Source: Brevundimonas goettingensis
Lineage (GTDB): Bacteria; Pseudomonadota; Alphaproteobacteria; Caulobacterales; Caulobacteraceae
Reading direction: 5' to 3'
DNA length: 64,000 bases
Assembly (NCBI RefSeq): GCF_017487405.1
Contig: NZ_CP062222.1
Location: 1,473,001-1,537,000, forward strand
Within the stretch, counting starts at the first letter, position 1; the number at the start of each line of letters is the position of its first letter. Both the position numbers and the translations under genes were made by a program. Shown here one piece after another: positions 1 to 8,608 of the stretch. The notes under the pieces are model-generated. The model made no database searches and had not been told where the DNA came from. It saw only the letters and a list, made by a program, of their open reading frames with translations.

Positions 1-368
1 GACATGACCTCGCCCTGGGCGCGCAGGGCCAGTTTGTCGAACAGCCGCATCCAGGAGGCCGCCTCGGCCGCCCGGCGCGCGCCGATGGCCTTGCGGATGT
101 TGAGGAAGACCTGATCGGCCAGGTCGGCGAAGCCGACGTCGTCGTCAGGATGATATTCGCCGTCCTCTGGCTCGACGTCGCAGTCCAGCCGGTCGATGCG
201 CCGCCACTTCTCCACCCGCGCCCTGAGGCGGAAGGAGCGCAGCGACATGCCATAGCGCCGGCAGATGTCGATGGCTCGCATGCCGGACAGATATTCGCGC
301 CGGGCCAGGTCCCAGATGTTTCCCTGATCGGCCGCGTCGGTTTCGGGGTTGAAGCGCCAGTGTTCCAT
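1..368 (-). CDS. Helix-turn-helix hypothetical protein, 3' end cut off by window edge
   Basis: Read on the minus strand from an ATG at 368, the frame stays open to the window edge (122 codons visible), so the C-terminus is missing. It begins MEHWRFNPETDAADQGNIWD. Residues about 20-50 (AIDICRRYGMSLRSFRLRA) look like a helix-turn-helix of the kind seen in terminase-small-subunit-like and Caulobacterales regulatory proteins. An acidic stretch and a basic helix follow. I do not recognise a named family. A perfect inverted repeat overlaps the start codon, which could mean autoregulation. No clear Shine-Dalgarno sequence is visible. A phage origin is possible, but nothing else phage-like is in view. 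Confidence 0.6.
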   Translation of the reverse strand, partial: MEHWRFNPETDAADQGNIWDLARREYLSGMRAIDICRRYGMSLRSFRLRARVEKWRRIDRLDCDVEPEDGEYHPDDDVGFADLADQVFLNIRKAIGARRAAEAASWMRLFDKLALRAQGEVM

Positions 369-389
369 TTGAGCATTGTAGAACACTGG
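357..389. promoter_or_regulatory. Inverted repeat spanning the start of the edge HTH gene (candidate operator)
   Basis: CCAGTGTTC at 357-365 is repeated in reverse complement as GAACACTGG at 381-389, with a 15-base spacer that contains the ATG at 368. Perfect 9-base arms over the start codon of a putative DNA-binding protein suggest an autoregulatory operator. The repeat is seen directly; its function is inferred. Confidence 0.4.
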
Positions 390-462
390 TTCGTCAGAAG
401 CGGACGTGGGTGGGCAGGGTTGAGGGAGGACGATGGAGGTTGCCCCCGCCCCATCCATTTAC

Positions 463-598
463 TCCGTCATCCTCGGGCTCGTCCCGAGGACCCATGGTTC
501 GACTGACGCGGACCGCACTGGGTTGAAGGGGAGCTTACGACGTTCGCGGTCCTGCGTTCGGACAGATGGGTCCTCGGGACGAGCCCGAGGATGACGGA
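463..598. repeat. Extragenic palindrome pair, family A, copy 1
   Basis: Two 33-base arms (463-495 and 566-598) are perfect reverse complements of each other, separated by 70 bases. Each arm is itself a small hairpin, CCTCGGG-CTCGT-CCCGAGG. The same arm sequence recurs at 33642-33773 in the same paired inverted layout. This is the pattern of REP/BIME-like or MITE-like extragenic elements. Apart from this element I see nothing coding in 369-685. Confidence 0.85.
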
Positions 599-685
599 AA
601 TTTGGGATGGGATACCCACAACTCGCACCAAAGATGGGCCTCAATCCGATTGGCGCCGGACTGATTCGCGGGTCACTCTCCCCCC

Positions 686-1537
686 ATGACCGTCGCCCTC
701 ACCCATGCCGATCTGCGGATCGAAGCCGCCGCTCCGGACCATCCTGAGCGGCAGTATCTGAACCTGCTGCGCGACATCCTGGAGAACGGGGTCGAGCGGG
801 GGGATCGGACGGGGACCGGGACGCTGGGCGTGTTCGGGCGGCAGATCCGCTTCGATCTGTCGAAGGGGTTTCCCTTGCTGACGACCAAAAAGCTGCATCT
901 GAAGTCGATCATCGTCGAGCTGCTGTGGTTCCTGCGCGGCGAGACCAATGTGCGCTGGCTGCAGGAGAACGGCTGTTCGATCTGGAACGAATGGGCCGAC
1001 GCCGAGGGCGAGCTGGGGCCGGTGTACGGCAAGCAGTGGCGGTCGTGGGCGGCGCCGAACGGCGAGAGCATCGACCAGATCGAGCGCCTGATCGAGGGAC
1101 TGAAGACCAATCCGAACGGGCGCCGGCACATCGTCTCGGCCTGGAACCCGGCCGATATCGAGGACATGGCCCTGCCGCCCTGTCACTGCCTGTTCCAGTT
1201 CTTCGTGGCGGATGGAAAGCTGAGCTGCCAGCTGTACCAGCGCTCGGCCGACGTCTTCCTGGGCGTGCCGTTCAACATCGCGTCCTATGCGCTGCTGACG
1301 ATGATGATGGCGAATGTGGTCGGGCTCGAGCCCGGCGAGTTCGTGCACACCTTCGGCGACGCCCACCTGTATCTGAACCACGTCGACCAGGCGAAGCTGC
1401 AGCTGACGCGCGAGCCCCTGGCCCTGCCGACGATGACGATCACGCCCAAGCGCGACCTGTTCGCCTATGAGCTGGCCGACTTCGCCCTGACAGACTACGC
1501 GCCCTGGCCGCATATCAAGGCCGCCGTCGCCGTCTGA
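686..1537 (+). CDS. thyA: Thymidylate synthase (ThyA type)
   Basis: This 283-residue enzyme makes dTMP from dUMP using methylene-tetrahydrofolate, which is oxidised to dihydrofolate. The family hallmarks are present: the phosphate-binding region DRTGTGT near residue 40, the catalytic cysteine Cys166 in [22 protein letters not shown] near 186-202, and HLYLNHVDQ near 227. About 20 residues precede the usual family start, and no internal ATG would give the shorter form. folA, which regenerates the folate cofactor, lies 2 kb downstream on the same strand, so the two are likely expressed and selected together. Confidence 0.97.
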   Translation: MTVALTHADLRIEAAAPDHPERQYLNLLRDILENGVERGDRTGTGTLGVFGRQIRFDLSKGFPLLTTKKLHLKSIIVELLWFLRGETNVRWLQENGCSIWNEWADAEGELGPVYGKQWRSWAAPNGESIDQIERLIEGLKTNPNGRRHIVSAWNPADIEDMALPPCHCLFQFFVADGKLSCQLYQRSADVFLGVPFNIASYALLTMMMANVVGLEPGEFVHTFGDAHLYLNHVDQAKLQLTREPLALPTMTITPKRDLFAYELADFALTDYAPWPHIKAAVAV

Positions 1538-1568
1538 GCCGCCTTCCTTCTCGCTTCGGAAACGACCC

Positions 1569-2426
1569 ATGTTGATCCGCGTCCTGGCCGCCGGCCTGCT
1601 CCTGTCCGTCGCGCCGATGACGGCGGCTGTCGCCCAGACGGCGCCCGCAGCGGCGGCTCCCGCCTTCGAGGCCCGGCATCTGATGATCCCGGCGCCGGAC
1701 GGGCGGACCATCGACATCAGCGTCTGGGCGGCGCCCGAGGAGCGGGGCGTGATCGTCTTCTCGTCGGGCTTCAACTCGGCGCCTGCCGCCTATCACCGCA
1801 TTCTCTCGGAGTGGGTGAGCCACGGCTATACGGTGGTGGCGCCGCTGCACGTCGACAGCCTGCAGCATCCCGACCACGACAAATACGACAACCGGGCCGC
1901 CTTCTCGACGCGGATCATGGATGTGGCGGTCGCCCGGGGCGTGGCGCGCCACATCGCGCCGGGCAAGCCGATGATCGCGGCGGGCCATTCGTTCGGCTCG
2001 CTGATCTCGGCCATCGAGGGCGGGGCCGTGACCGTGGCGGGGCCGCATGGCGACCCCGAGATCAAGGGGGTGATTGAACTGTCCTCGCCCGGGATCATCC
2101 AGGGGCTGGTGACGCCGACGACCTGGGAGGGGCTGGACAAGCCGCTGCTGGTCATCACCGGCGACAAGGATGTGGTGCCCGGCTTCGCGACCGACTGGCA
2201 TGACCACCGCGCCGCCTTCGACGGCAGCCCGGCCGGCGACAAGACGCTGCTGATCTTCGCGGACGGCGACCATTCGCTGATCGCCCGCGCCGATGACGCC
2301 GACTTCGCCACGATCGTCGAGGCGACCGAGGCCTTCCTCGACGCCTATGCGCTGGGCGATGCGGCGGCGAAGGCGCGGCTCAACGCCCTGCCCGCCCCCG
2401 ACGGCGTGACCATCGAGCGGCGCTGA
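1569..2426 (+). CDS. Secreted alpha/beta hydrolase
   Basis: A 285-residue protein with a signal peptide (hydrophobic residues 3-20, then an AVAQ-type cleavage region). The alpha/beta-hydrolase nucleophile elbow is GHSFGS with Ser141. Candidate acid and base are an Asp in GDKD (198-201) and His235 in DGDHS. It resembles the dienelactone hydrolase/chlorophyllase-like end of the superfamily, and the substrate cannot be told. Its stop overlaps the next start as TGATG, so the two are translationally coupled. Confidence 0.85.
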   Translation: MLIRVLAAGLLLSVAPMTAAVAQTAPAAAAPAFEARHLMIPAPDGRTIDISVWAAPEERGVIVFSSGFNSAPAAYHRILSEWVSHGYTVVAPLHVDSLQHPDHDKYDNRAAFSTRIMDVAVARGVARHIAPGKPMIAAGHSFGSLISAIEGGAVTVAGPHGDPEIKGVIELSSPGIIQGLVTPTTWEGLDKPLLVITGDKDVVPGFATDWHDHRAAFDGSPAGDKTLLIFADGDHSLIARADDADFATIVEATEAFLDAYALGDAAAKARLNALPAPDGVTIERR

Positions 2427-2737
2427 TGGACCTCAAGGGCCTCTCCGAAGACGTCGTCCGCATCTCGGACATCTATGCGCGCGAGCACGGCATCGACCGC
2501 GACAAGGCGGCCTCGGGCGACTGGGCGTTGCTGAAGGTGCAGGAAGAGCTGGGCGAGCTGACGGCCGAGCATCTGCGGATGAGCGGGCGGGCGCGCGGGG
2601 CGGCGGACGATCAGGCGCTGCATGACGAGGCGGCCGACGTGATGGGCATGCTGCTGATCTATTGCGACCGGGTCGGGATCGATCTGGAGGCGGCGATGCG
2701 GCGCAAATGGCTGCGCTGGCTGGAGCCCAAACCCTGA
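2426..2737 (+). CDS. MazG-like nucleotide pyrophosphohydrolase family protein
   Basis: A 103-residue all-alpha protein. QEELGELTAEHL (residues about 38-49) and HDEAADVMGMLLIYCDR (about 66-82) match the ExxE...ExxD metal-binding pattern of MazG/HisE-type NTP pyrophosphohydrolases, which remove pyrophosphate from (often aberrant) nucleoside triphosphates. The start overlaps the hydrolase stop by one base. A nucleotide-sanitising role would suit its place between thyA and folA, but that is inference. Confidence 0.75.
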   Translation: MDLKGLSEDVVRISDIYAREHGIDRDKAASGDWALLKVQEELGELTAEHLRMSGRARGAADDQALHDEAADVMGMLLIYCDRVGIDLEAAMRRKWLRWLEPKP

Positions 2738-2832
2738 GACACGGTCCGGGGTAAGACCCGATAGCTTCACCTTGCGAACGGCGCATCCTGCGACCGCCCG
2801 TGTCAGGCGGGCGGGAGCTCTGGAGGGGCGCC

Positions 2833-3501
2833 GTGGTTAAGCAATTTTCCGCCGAACTGTTCGGCACGATGGTGCTGGTGCTGTTCGGCTGTGGCGCGGC
2901 GGTGCTGGGCCCGGCGCCCTTCGATCAGCTGGCGGTGGCCCTGGCGTTCGGCTTCGCCATCGTGGCCATGGCCTATGGCATCGGGCCGATCTCGGGCTGT
3001 CACGTCAATCCGGCCGTGTCTCTGGGCGTCTTCGTCGCCGGGCGGATGAGCGGCAAGGAGATGCTGGTCTATTGGGTCGCCCAGCTCTTCGGCGCCCTGC
3101 TGGGGGCCTTCCTGCTGTCGCTGATCGCCAAGACCGGGACCGCGAGCCTGGGTCAGAACGGCTGGGGTGTCGGGGTGCAGGGCGGCTATCCGCTGCAGGC
3201 GGCGCTGATCTTCGAGATCGTGGCCACGGCCATCTTTGTGGTGGTCATCCTGGGCGTGACGGGGCCCAAGGGCGAGGCGCCGTTCGCCGGCATCGCCATC
3301 GGCATCACCCTGGCGGTGATCCATATCGTCGGCATCCAGGTGACGGGCGTCTCGGTCAATCCGGCGCGCAGCTTCGGGCCGGCGCTGCTGGTCGGCGGCC
3401 AGGCGCTGGGCCAGCTGTGGCTGTTCATCGTCGCCCCCCTGGTCGGCGCCGCGATCGCCGGCCTGTTGTTTCGCTTGCGGGTTCTGGACCCGGACGCCTA
3501 A
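2833..3501 (+). CDS. aqpZ: Aquaporin Z family water channel
   Basis: A six-helix inner-membrane channel of 222 residues. Both NPA half-helices are present (HVNPAVSLG and SVNPARSFG). The selectivity-filter residues Phe (GFAIVAMAYG), His (VIHIVG) and Arg (NPAR) are conserved as in water-selective AqpZ, while the position matching E. coli Thr183 appears to be Val. I chose the GTG at 2833 because a strong GGAGGGG lies just upstream at 2822-2828 and the product then starts MVKQFSAELFGT like the family. An ATG at 2800 would add 11 residues. Confidence 0.93.
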   Translation: MVKQFSAELFGTMVLVLFGCGAAVLGPAPFDQLAVALAFGFAIVAMAYGIGPISGCHVNPAVSLGVFVAGRMSGKEMLVYWVAQLFGALLGAFLLSLIAKTGTASLGQNGWGVGVQGGYPLQAALIFEIVATAIFVVVILGVTGPKGEAPFAGIAIGITLAVIHIVGIQVTGVSVNPARSFGPALLVGGQALGQLWLFIVAPLVGAAIAGLLFRLRVLDPDA

Positions 3502-3550
3502 GCATCGATCCTGAAGGCCCGGGCGTACCGGGCGAGGACCGGAGGCGCCC

Positions 3551-4078
3551 ATGCTGATCCCCGATATCGCCCTCGTCGTCGCGCGGGGGCGCAACGGCGT
3601 CATCGGGCGCGACGGCGACCTGCCGTGGCGGCTGCGCAGCGACCTGCAGGCGTTCAAGGCGATCACCATGGGCAAGCCCTGCATCATGGGCCGCACGACC
3701 TGGGAGAGCCTGCCGCTGCGGCCCCTGCCCGGCCGGCTGAACCTGGTCCTGACCCGAGACCTGTCCTATGAGGAGCGGGGCAAGGCGAAGGGCGCCGTGG
3801 TCTGCGCCAGCCTGGACGAGGCCATCGACATCGCGCGCGAGACGGCGGTCGATGACGACATCGGCGAGGTCTGCGTGATCGGCGGCACAGCTATCTTCGA
3901 GGCTACCCTGCCGCGGGCCAAACGGCTCTACATCACCGAGGTCGAGGCCGAACCGGAGGGGGACGCTTTCTTCCCGACCTTCGACGAGGGCGGCTGGCGC
4001 GAGATTTCCAACGAACGGCGCGAGGCGGGCGAGAAGGACGATCACGCCTTTTCCTTCCGCGTGCTGGAACGGCTCTGA
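3551..4078 (+). CDS. folA: Dihydrofolate reductase
   Basis: A 175-residue enzyme that reduces dihydrofolate to tetrahydrofolate with NADPH. Family signatures are the N-terminal strand IALVVARGRNGVIG, then DLPWRLRSDLQAFK (folate-binding loop), MGRTTWESLP (NADPH loop), and VIGGTAIFEATL near residue 113. A GGAGGC-type ribosome binding site precedes the ATG. It completes the thymidylate cycle with thyA in the same cluster. Confidence 0.96.
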   Translation: MLIPDIALVVARGRNGVIGRDGDLPWRLRSDLQAFKAITMGKPCIMGRTTWESLPLRPLPGRLNLVLTRDLSYEERGKAKGAVVCASLDEAIDIARETAVDDDIGEVCVIGGTAIFEATLPRAKRLYITEVEAEPEGDAFFPTFDEGGWREISNERREAGEKDDHAFSFRVLERL

Positions 4079-4090
4079 GGGAGAAGACCG

Positions 4091-4411
4091 ATGATCGTGA
4101 CCACCACCAACGACCTGCCGGGCTATCGGATCGTGCGCCACATCGGCATGACGCGCGGCATCACCGTGCGGTCGAGGAACGCCATCAGCGACTGGGTCGG
4201 CGGCATGCAGTCGATCTTCGGCGGCAAGGTCGGCGTCTATGTGAAACTGGCCGAGATGGCGCGGCAGGAGGCCTATGACGAGCTGGTCGAACACGCGAAG
4301 GCCCAGGGCGCCAACGCCATCATCGCCATGCGCTATGACGCCAACGAGATCATGGACGGGATCACCGAGGTGCTGGCCTATGGGACGGCAGTCGTCGTCG
4401 AGCCGGTCTAG
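4091..4411 (+). CDS. YbjQ/UPF0145 family protein
   Basis: A 106-residue cytosolic protein starting MIVTTTNDLPGYRIV and containing the family block QGANAIIAMRYD near 76-87. Members form small pentameric rings; the biochemical role is not established. It lies 12 bases after folA and is probably in the same transcript. Its TAG stop shares a CTAG with the stop of the gene on the opposite strand. Confidence 0.85.
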   Translation: MIVTTTNDLPGYRIVRHIGMTRGITVRSRNAISDWVGGMQSIFGGKVGVYVKLAEMARQEAYDELVEHAKAQGANAIIAMRYDANEIMDGITEVLAYGTAVVVEPV

Positions 4412-5136
4412 CGGGAATCCGGCATCCCGTCGGTCTTCATCAGCCGGTCCCAGAAGCGGAAATACAGGCCGTAGTTGGTCTTCATATGGGTGTGGTGGCG
4501 GCTGTGGTGGGTGGCGGTGATGAGCTGGGCGCCGGGACCTGAGCGGACCCAGCGATCGGGCCAGAGCTCCCGGCCGGCATGGTTCAGGACGGCGACGGCG
4601 GTCATGACCGTGAGCAGGACCGCCAGCATCCAGACGTTCAGCGGGATCAGGAAGGTCAGGGCCGGCAGGAGCCAGGCGGTCAGGGCCGCCTCGACCGGAT
4701 CAAAGGCGAAGCTGGCGAAGGGGCTGGGCTCGCGCGAGCGGTGGTGGGCGGCGTGGGCCCATCGGAAGACCTCGCGCCGGTGCAGCAGCCGGTGCGTCCA
4801 GTAGTAGTGCGCATCCTGCACGACCAGCAGGAAGACGAAACTGACCGGCAGCCACCACAGCGGATACGCGCCGGGGTCGAGATAGATCTTCGTACCGCCC
4901 GCCTTCCAGGCCTCGAGCGCGATGGCCGCCGGGAAGGCGTAGATGGGGGTGGAGATCAGGGAGAAGCGGATCTCGTGCGCGATCAGGGCGCGGGACGGCG
5001 GGGCGCGGTTGAGGGCTAAGCCCGGGCCAGTCCCCTTGCCCCACAGCGCGAACCAGACGCCGCCCGCGATCAGCAGATAGCGCAGCCCGATGATCAGGCT
5101 GAGCCAGGCTGTGGTGATCAGGACGGCGAGGAGCAT
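4408..5136 (-). CDS. Sterol desaturase/fatty acid hydroxylase superfamily membrane protein
   Basis: A 242-residue protein with about four membrane helices and the diiron histidine clusters of the superfamily: HYYWTHRLLH (HX4HX4H), HAAHH, and HHSRHH toward the C-terminus, plus NHAGRE. Such enzymes hydroxylate or desaturate lipids or carotenoids using oxygen; the substrate cannot be told here. The gene converges on the YbjQ gene with a 4-base CTAG overlap of the two stop codons. Confidence 0.88.
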   Translation of the reverse strand: MLLAVLITTAWLSLIIGLRYLLIAGGVWFALWGKGTGPGLALNRAPPSRALIAHEIRFSLISTPIYAFPAAIALEAWKAGGTKIYLDPGAYPLWWLPVSFVFLLVVQDAHYYWTHRLLHRREVFRWAHAAHHRSREPSPFASFAFDPVEAALTAWLLPALTFLIPLNVWMLAVLLTVMTAVAVLNHAGRELWPDRWVRSGPGAQLITATHHSRHHTHMKTNYGLYFRFWDRLMKTDGMPDSR

Positions 5137-5159
5137 CGCTGTTGGTTCAGGTGAGGAGC

Positions 5160-5229
5160 GCTAGTGAGCAAGGGGTGAGCGAAGAGCAGGTCTGAACCGA
5201 ACACCACCGCTCACTCCTCGCTCACTAGC
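5160..5229. repeat. Extragenic hairpin, family C (single copy)
   Basis: GCTAGTGAGC at 5160-5169 pairs with GCTCACTAGC at 5220-5229. The pairing continues inward over about 22 bases with two mismatches, and the loop is about 26 bases. There is no T tract, so a rho-independent terminator is doubtful. The element lies between two minus-strand genes, downstream of the old yellow enzyme gene. Confidence 0.7.
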
Positions 5230-5258
5230 ACCTTTCACTCCGCAGTGCGTCCCGCCCG

Positions 5259-6356
5259 CTAGTACAGAACCCCTAGCGCCTGCCGTTCGAAATTCTGCAG
5301 CTCATCCGTGCGGCCGTCGCGGATCTTGTCGACCCAGTGGGGGTCGGCCAGGAGGGCGCGGCCGACGGCGACGAGGTCGAACTCGTCGCGCTCTAGGCGC
5401 TCGATCAGGCCGTCCAGCGAGGCGGGCTTCGAACCCTCGCCGCCGAAGGCCGCGATGAACTCGCCGTCGAGGCCGACCGAGCCGACGGTGATGGTGGGCT
5501 TGCCGATCAGCTTCTTCGTCCAGCCAGCGAAATTGAGGTCCGAACCCTCGAACTCCGGCTCCCAGAAGCGGCGCTGCGAGCAGTGGAAGACGTCGACCCC
5601 GGCGTCCGACAGCGGCGTCAGCCATTCGGTCAGGCCCTCGGGGGTCTCGGCGATACGGGCGGTGTAGTCCTGCTGCTTCCACTGCGACAGGCGCAGGATG
5701 ATGGCCATGTCCTCGCCCACGCCCTCGCGCACGGCCTTGACCACCTCGGCGCCGAAGCGGGCGCGGTCGGCGATGGTGGAGCCGCCCCAGCGGTCCTCGC
5801 GGCCGTTCAGACCGCCCCAGAAGAACTGGTCGATCAGATAGCCGTGGGCGCCGTGGATCTCGACGGCGTCAAAGCCGATCTCCTTCGCCGCACGGGCCGA
5901 GGCGCCGAAGGCGGCGATGACGTCGGCGACGTCCTCATCGGTCATGGGCTCGTACTTCTGCTTGCCGGGAGCGACGAGGCCCGAGGGGCTGTCGACCTTG
6001 CCGAGCGGCTCCCACTCGGCGCCCTGGCCGCGGGCCGAGCCGACGTGCCAGATCTGCGGCGCGATCAGGCCGCCGGCGGCGTGGACGTCCTTCACCACCT
6101 TCTTCCATTCCGGCAGGGCCTCGCCGTGGAAGACCGGCACGCGGGCGTCATTGCGAGCGGCCGGACGTTCGACGACCGTGCCCTCGGTCACGATCAGGCC
6201 GACGCCGCCCTCGGCCCGGCGACGGTAGTAGGCGGCGACGTCGGAGGTCGGGATGCCGTTCGGCGAGAAGGACCGGGTCATGGGCGCCATGACGATGCGG
6301 TTCGGCAGTTTCAGGGACTTGACCTGGAAAGGCCGGAACAGGGCGTCGACGCTCAT
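5259..6356 (-). CDS. Old yellow enzyme family NADH:flavin oxidoreductase
   Basis: A 365-residue FMN-dependent TIM-barrel ene-reductase. Seen are MAPMTRSF near residue 23, the substrate-binding pair His168/His171 in EIHGAHGYLIDQFFW, NGREDRWGGS, and the phosphate-binding end VGRALLADPHW. Such enzymes reduce activated alkenes, nitro compounds or quinones in the cytoplasm. The full-length start is at 6356. The upstream gap holds only a repeat element. Confidence 0.94.
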   Translation of the reverse strand: MSVDALFRPFQVKSLKLPNRIVMAPMTRSFSPNGIPTSDVAAYYRRRAEGGVGLIVTEGTVVERPAARNDARVPVFHGEALPEWKKVVKDVHAAGGLIAPQIWHVGSARGQGAEWEPLGKVDSPSGLVAPGKQKYEPMTDEDVADVIAAFGASARAAKEIGFDAVEIHGAHGYLIDQFFWGGLNGREDRWGGSTIADRARFGAEVVKAVREGVGEDMAIILRLSQWKQQDYTARIAETPEGLTEWLTPLSDAGVDVFHCSQRRFWEPEFEGSDLNFAGWTKKLIGKPTITVGSVGLDGEFIAAFGGEGSKPASLDGLIERLERDEFDLVAVGRALLADPHWVDKIRDGRTDELQNFERQALGVLY

Positions 6357-6458
6357 GGGAGATCCTCGTGGTGTGGAACCGACAAGGTGGCTGTTAGGGT
6401 TGCGTTTGAAAACCCTTCTTGCGGAAAAATCTCAAGTAGCGGAAAGACTCGCCCCCCT

Positions 6459-6585
6459 CACCGCTCATCCCGGCGAATGCCGGAATCCAGATTCACGTGC
6501 GGCGTTTGAAGTTCAAGTTGTCAGCGCCCTTGCGGCAGGCACGGTGTCTGGATCTGGATCCCGGCATTCGCCGGGATGAGCGGTG
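6459..6585. repeat. Extragenic palindrome pair, family B, copy 1
   Basis: Arms at 6459-6490 and 6554-6585 are inverted copies of 32 bases with one mismatch. Each contains the short hairpin CCCGGCGAATGCCGG or its complement. A diverged second copy of the pair lies at 26525-26648. Widespread alphaproteobacterial extragenic palindromes look like this. Nothing coding is seen in 6357-6591. Confidence 0.82.
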
Positions 6586-6591
6586 TGTGGG

Positions 6592-7662
6592 TTAGAGACC
6601 CAGCGCCCCCGCCACCGCTTCTGCGAAACCGGCGAACCGGTGGGCCACATCGCCGTCCGGTTCCGCGATCACGACTGGCGTTCCGGCATCCCCACCCTGA
6701 CGCACAGCGGCGGTCAGGGGCAGGTCGCCGAGGTAGGGGATCTCGAGGCGGGCGGCCTCGGCCTCGGCGCCGCCCCGGCCGAAGATGTCGCCGGTCATGT
6801 TCTCGATCAGGCCGAGAGACGGGACATTGACCTTCTGGAACAGGGCGTGGGCGCGGCGGGCGTCGGCGAGGGCCACCTCCTGCGGGGTGGAGACGATGAC
6901 GGCGCCGTCGAGCGGGGTCTTCTGGATCAGGGTCAGCTGGACGTCGCCGGTGCCGGGCGGGAGGTCGACGACCAGGACGTCGAGCGGTTGGGCCTGCGTC
7001 CCCCAGCGGGTCTGGGTCAGCATCTGGGTCAGGGCCTGGGAGGCCATGGGGCCGCGCCAGACCATGGCGTCGCCGGCGCCGGTGAGGAGGCCGACCGACA
7101 TGGCCTTCAGACCGAAGGCCTCGTGCGGGACGATGGCGCCGTCCTCGTAACCGGGCTTGCCCGACAGGCCGAGCATGGTCGGGAGGGACGGCCCGTAGAC
7201 GTCGGCGTCGAGCACGCCCACCGAGAGACCGCGCGCGGACAGGGCGGCGGCAAGGTTGACCGCGACGGTCGATTTGCCGACGCCGCCCTTGCCGCTGGCC
7301 ACCGCCAGGACGCGGCGGACATGGGCGGGACGGTCGGTCGGGACCGGGGCCTTGGCGCGGGTCTGGTCGATGGCGGCCGAGGACAGGCCGGCGGTGCGTC
7401 GAGGTTCCTGCGCGGGCGCGGCCTCGGCGGTGAGGATGACGGAGACGCGCGTCATGCCCGGCATGGCCCGGAGCGCCGCCTCGGCCGCGTCGCGGACGGG
7501 GGCATAGAGGGCGGCGTCGGCGACGGGCACCTCCATCGCGAAACCGGCGCGGTCGTCGGCGACGGTGAGGCCCTTGGCCAGACCGGAGGCAACCAGCCCC
7601 TGCCCCGACTTCGGGTCGAGGATGGCGTCGAGGACGGTGATTACGGAAGCGCGGTCGATCAA
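6592..7662 (-). CDS. Mrp/ApbC (NBP35-type) ATPase lacking all cysteines
   Basis: A 356-residue protein with an N-terminal DUF59-like region ([10 protein letters not shown]) and a deviant Walker A GKGGVGKS at residues 124-131, then [17 protein letters not shown] and IENMTGD. Family members carry Fe-S clusters through a CxxC after the ENM motif. Here that segment is shortened ([12 protein letters not shown]) and I find no cysteine anywhere in the protein. The start is a TTG at 7662, supported by the fit [12 protein letters not shown] to the family N-terminus. It is divergent from miaA with only 72 bases between. Confidence 0.88.
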   Translation of the reverse strand: MIDRASVITVLDAILDPKSGQGLVASGLAKGLTVADDRAGFAMEVPVADAALYAPVRDAAEAALRAMPGMTRVSVILTAEAAPAQEPRRTAGLSSAAIDQTRAKAPVPTDRPAHVRRVLAVASGKGGVGKSTVAVNLAAALSARGLSVGVLDADVYGPSLPTMLGLSGKPGYEDGAIVPHEAFGLKAMSVGLLTGAGDAMVWRGPMASQALTQMLTQTRWGTQAQPLDVLVVDLPPGTGDVQLTLIQKTPLDGAVIVSTPQEVALADARRAHALFQKVNVPSLGLIENMTGDIFGRGGAEAEAARLEIPYLGDLPLTAAVRQGGDAGTPVVIAEPDGDVAHRFAGFAEAVAGALGL

Positions 7663-7734
7663 AGGCTTGTTCTCAAGCTTGCAGGCGAAGTCGGCTGCTT
7701 CTATCGCCCGAAGGCGTCCGCTGCGAGCCTTCCT

Positions 7735-8604
7735 TTGTCACGACCCCTGATAACCCTGATCGCCGGGCCGACCGCCTCGGGCAAGTCGAAGCTGGCGCTC
7801 GCGCTGGCAGCGGAGAGCGGGGCCGTGATCCTGAACGCCGACAGCCAGCAGCTCTATGCCGATCTGCGGGTGCTGAGCGCCCGGCCCTCGGTCGAAGAGG
7901 AGGCCCAGGCGGAGCACCGGCTGTACGGGGTGGCTGACGCGGCCGACGCCTGGTCGGTGGGGCGCTGGACGCGGGCGATCCTGCCGATGCTGAAAGAGCT
8001 GCGCGCCGAGCGACGGCCGGCCCTGATCGTAGGCGGTACGGGCCTCTATTTCACGGCCCTGACCAAGGGGTTGGCGGATATTCCTGACATTCCGATCGAG
8101 GCGCGCGAGGAAGCCGGGGCGCTCTATGACACCGAGGGCGAGGCCGCCTTCCGGCTGAGGCTGACGGCCTTCGATCCGCCGGCGGCGGCGGCCATCGCGC
8201 CGGGCGACCGGCAGAGGTTGACCCGGGCCTGGGCCGTGGCGCGGGCGACGGATCGGTCCCTGTCCGACTGGCAGGCCTCGACGAAGCCGCTGCTGGAGCC
8301 CCGCACCTATGAGCGGATGGTGGTCGAGCCGGATCGCGCCGCCCTCTACGCCAACTGCGACGCCCGGGTGGCGGTCATGGTCGAACAGGGCGTGCTGGAC
8401 GAGGTCGCGGCCCTGACCGCGCGCGGCCTGGATCCCGTCCTGCCGGCGATGAAGGCCGTGGGGGTGCGGGAGTTCGCCGCACATCTGGCCGGAGAGACCC
8501 CGCTGGAGACCGCCATCGACCAGGTGCGGCAGGCGACGCGCAACTACGCCAAGCGTCAGCTGACCTGGTTCCGCAACCAGACGCCGGACTGGCCGCGCGC
8601 CTAG
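7735..8604 (+). CDS. miaA: tRNA dimethylallyltransferase
   Basis: This enzyme adds a dimethylallyl group to A37 of tRNAs that read codons starting with U. The 289-residue product has the P-loop GPTASGKS (residues 11-18), [24 protein letters not shown], and the C-terminal [18 protein letters not shown]. The best start is the TTG at 7735 ([11 protein letters not shown]). No ATG or GTG gives the family N-terminus. It converges on the chemoreceptor gene with 4 bases between stops. Confidence 0.93.
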   Translation: MSRPLITLIAGPTASGKSKLALALAAESGAVILNADSQQLYADLRVLSARPSVEEEAQAEHRLYGVADAADAWSVGRWTRAILPMLKELRAERRPALIVGGTGLYFTALTKGLADIPDIPIEAREEAGALYDTEGEAAFRLRLTAFDPPAAAAIAPGDRQRLTRAWAVARATDRSLSDWQASTKPLLEPRTYERMVVEPDRAALYANCDARVAVMVEQGVLDEVAALTARGLDPVLPAMKAVGVREFAAHLAGETPLETAIDQVRQATRNYAKRQLTWFRNQTPDWPRA

Positions 8605-8608
8605 CCGT

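Noticed and set aside
433..600. A small frame with a good Shine-Dalgarno sequence upstream of thyA
   Set aside because: It reads straight through the inverted repeat element, so its protein is a by-product of the palindromes.
6583..7734. A very long plus-strand frame that runs into miaA
   Set aside because: It is the antisense of the Mrp-type gene in a GC-rich genome. The miaA homology begins only at about 7735.
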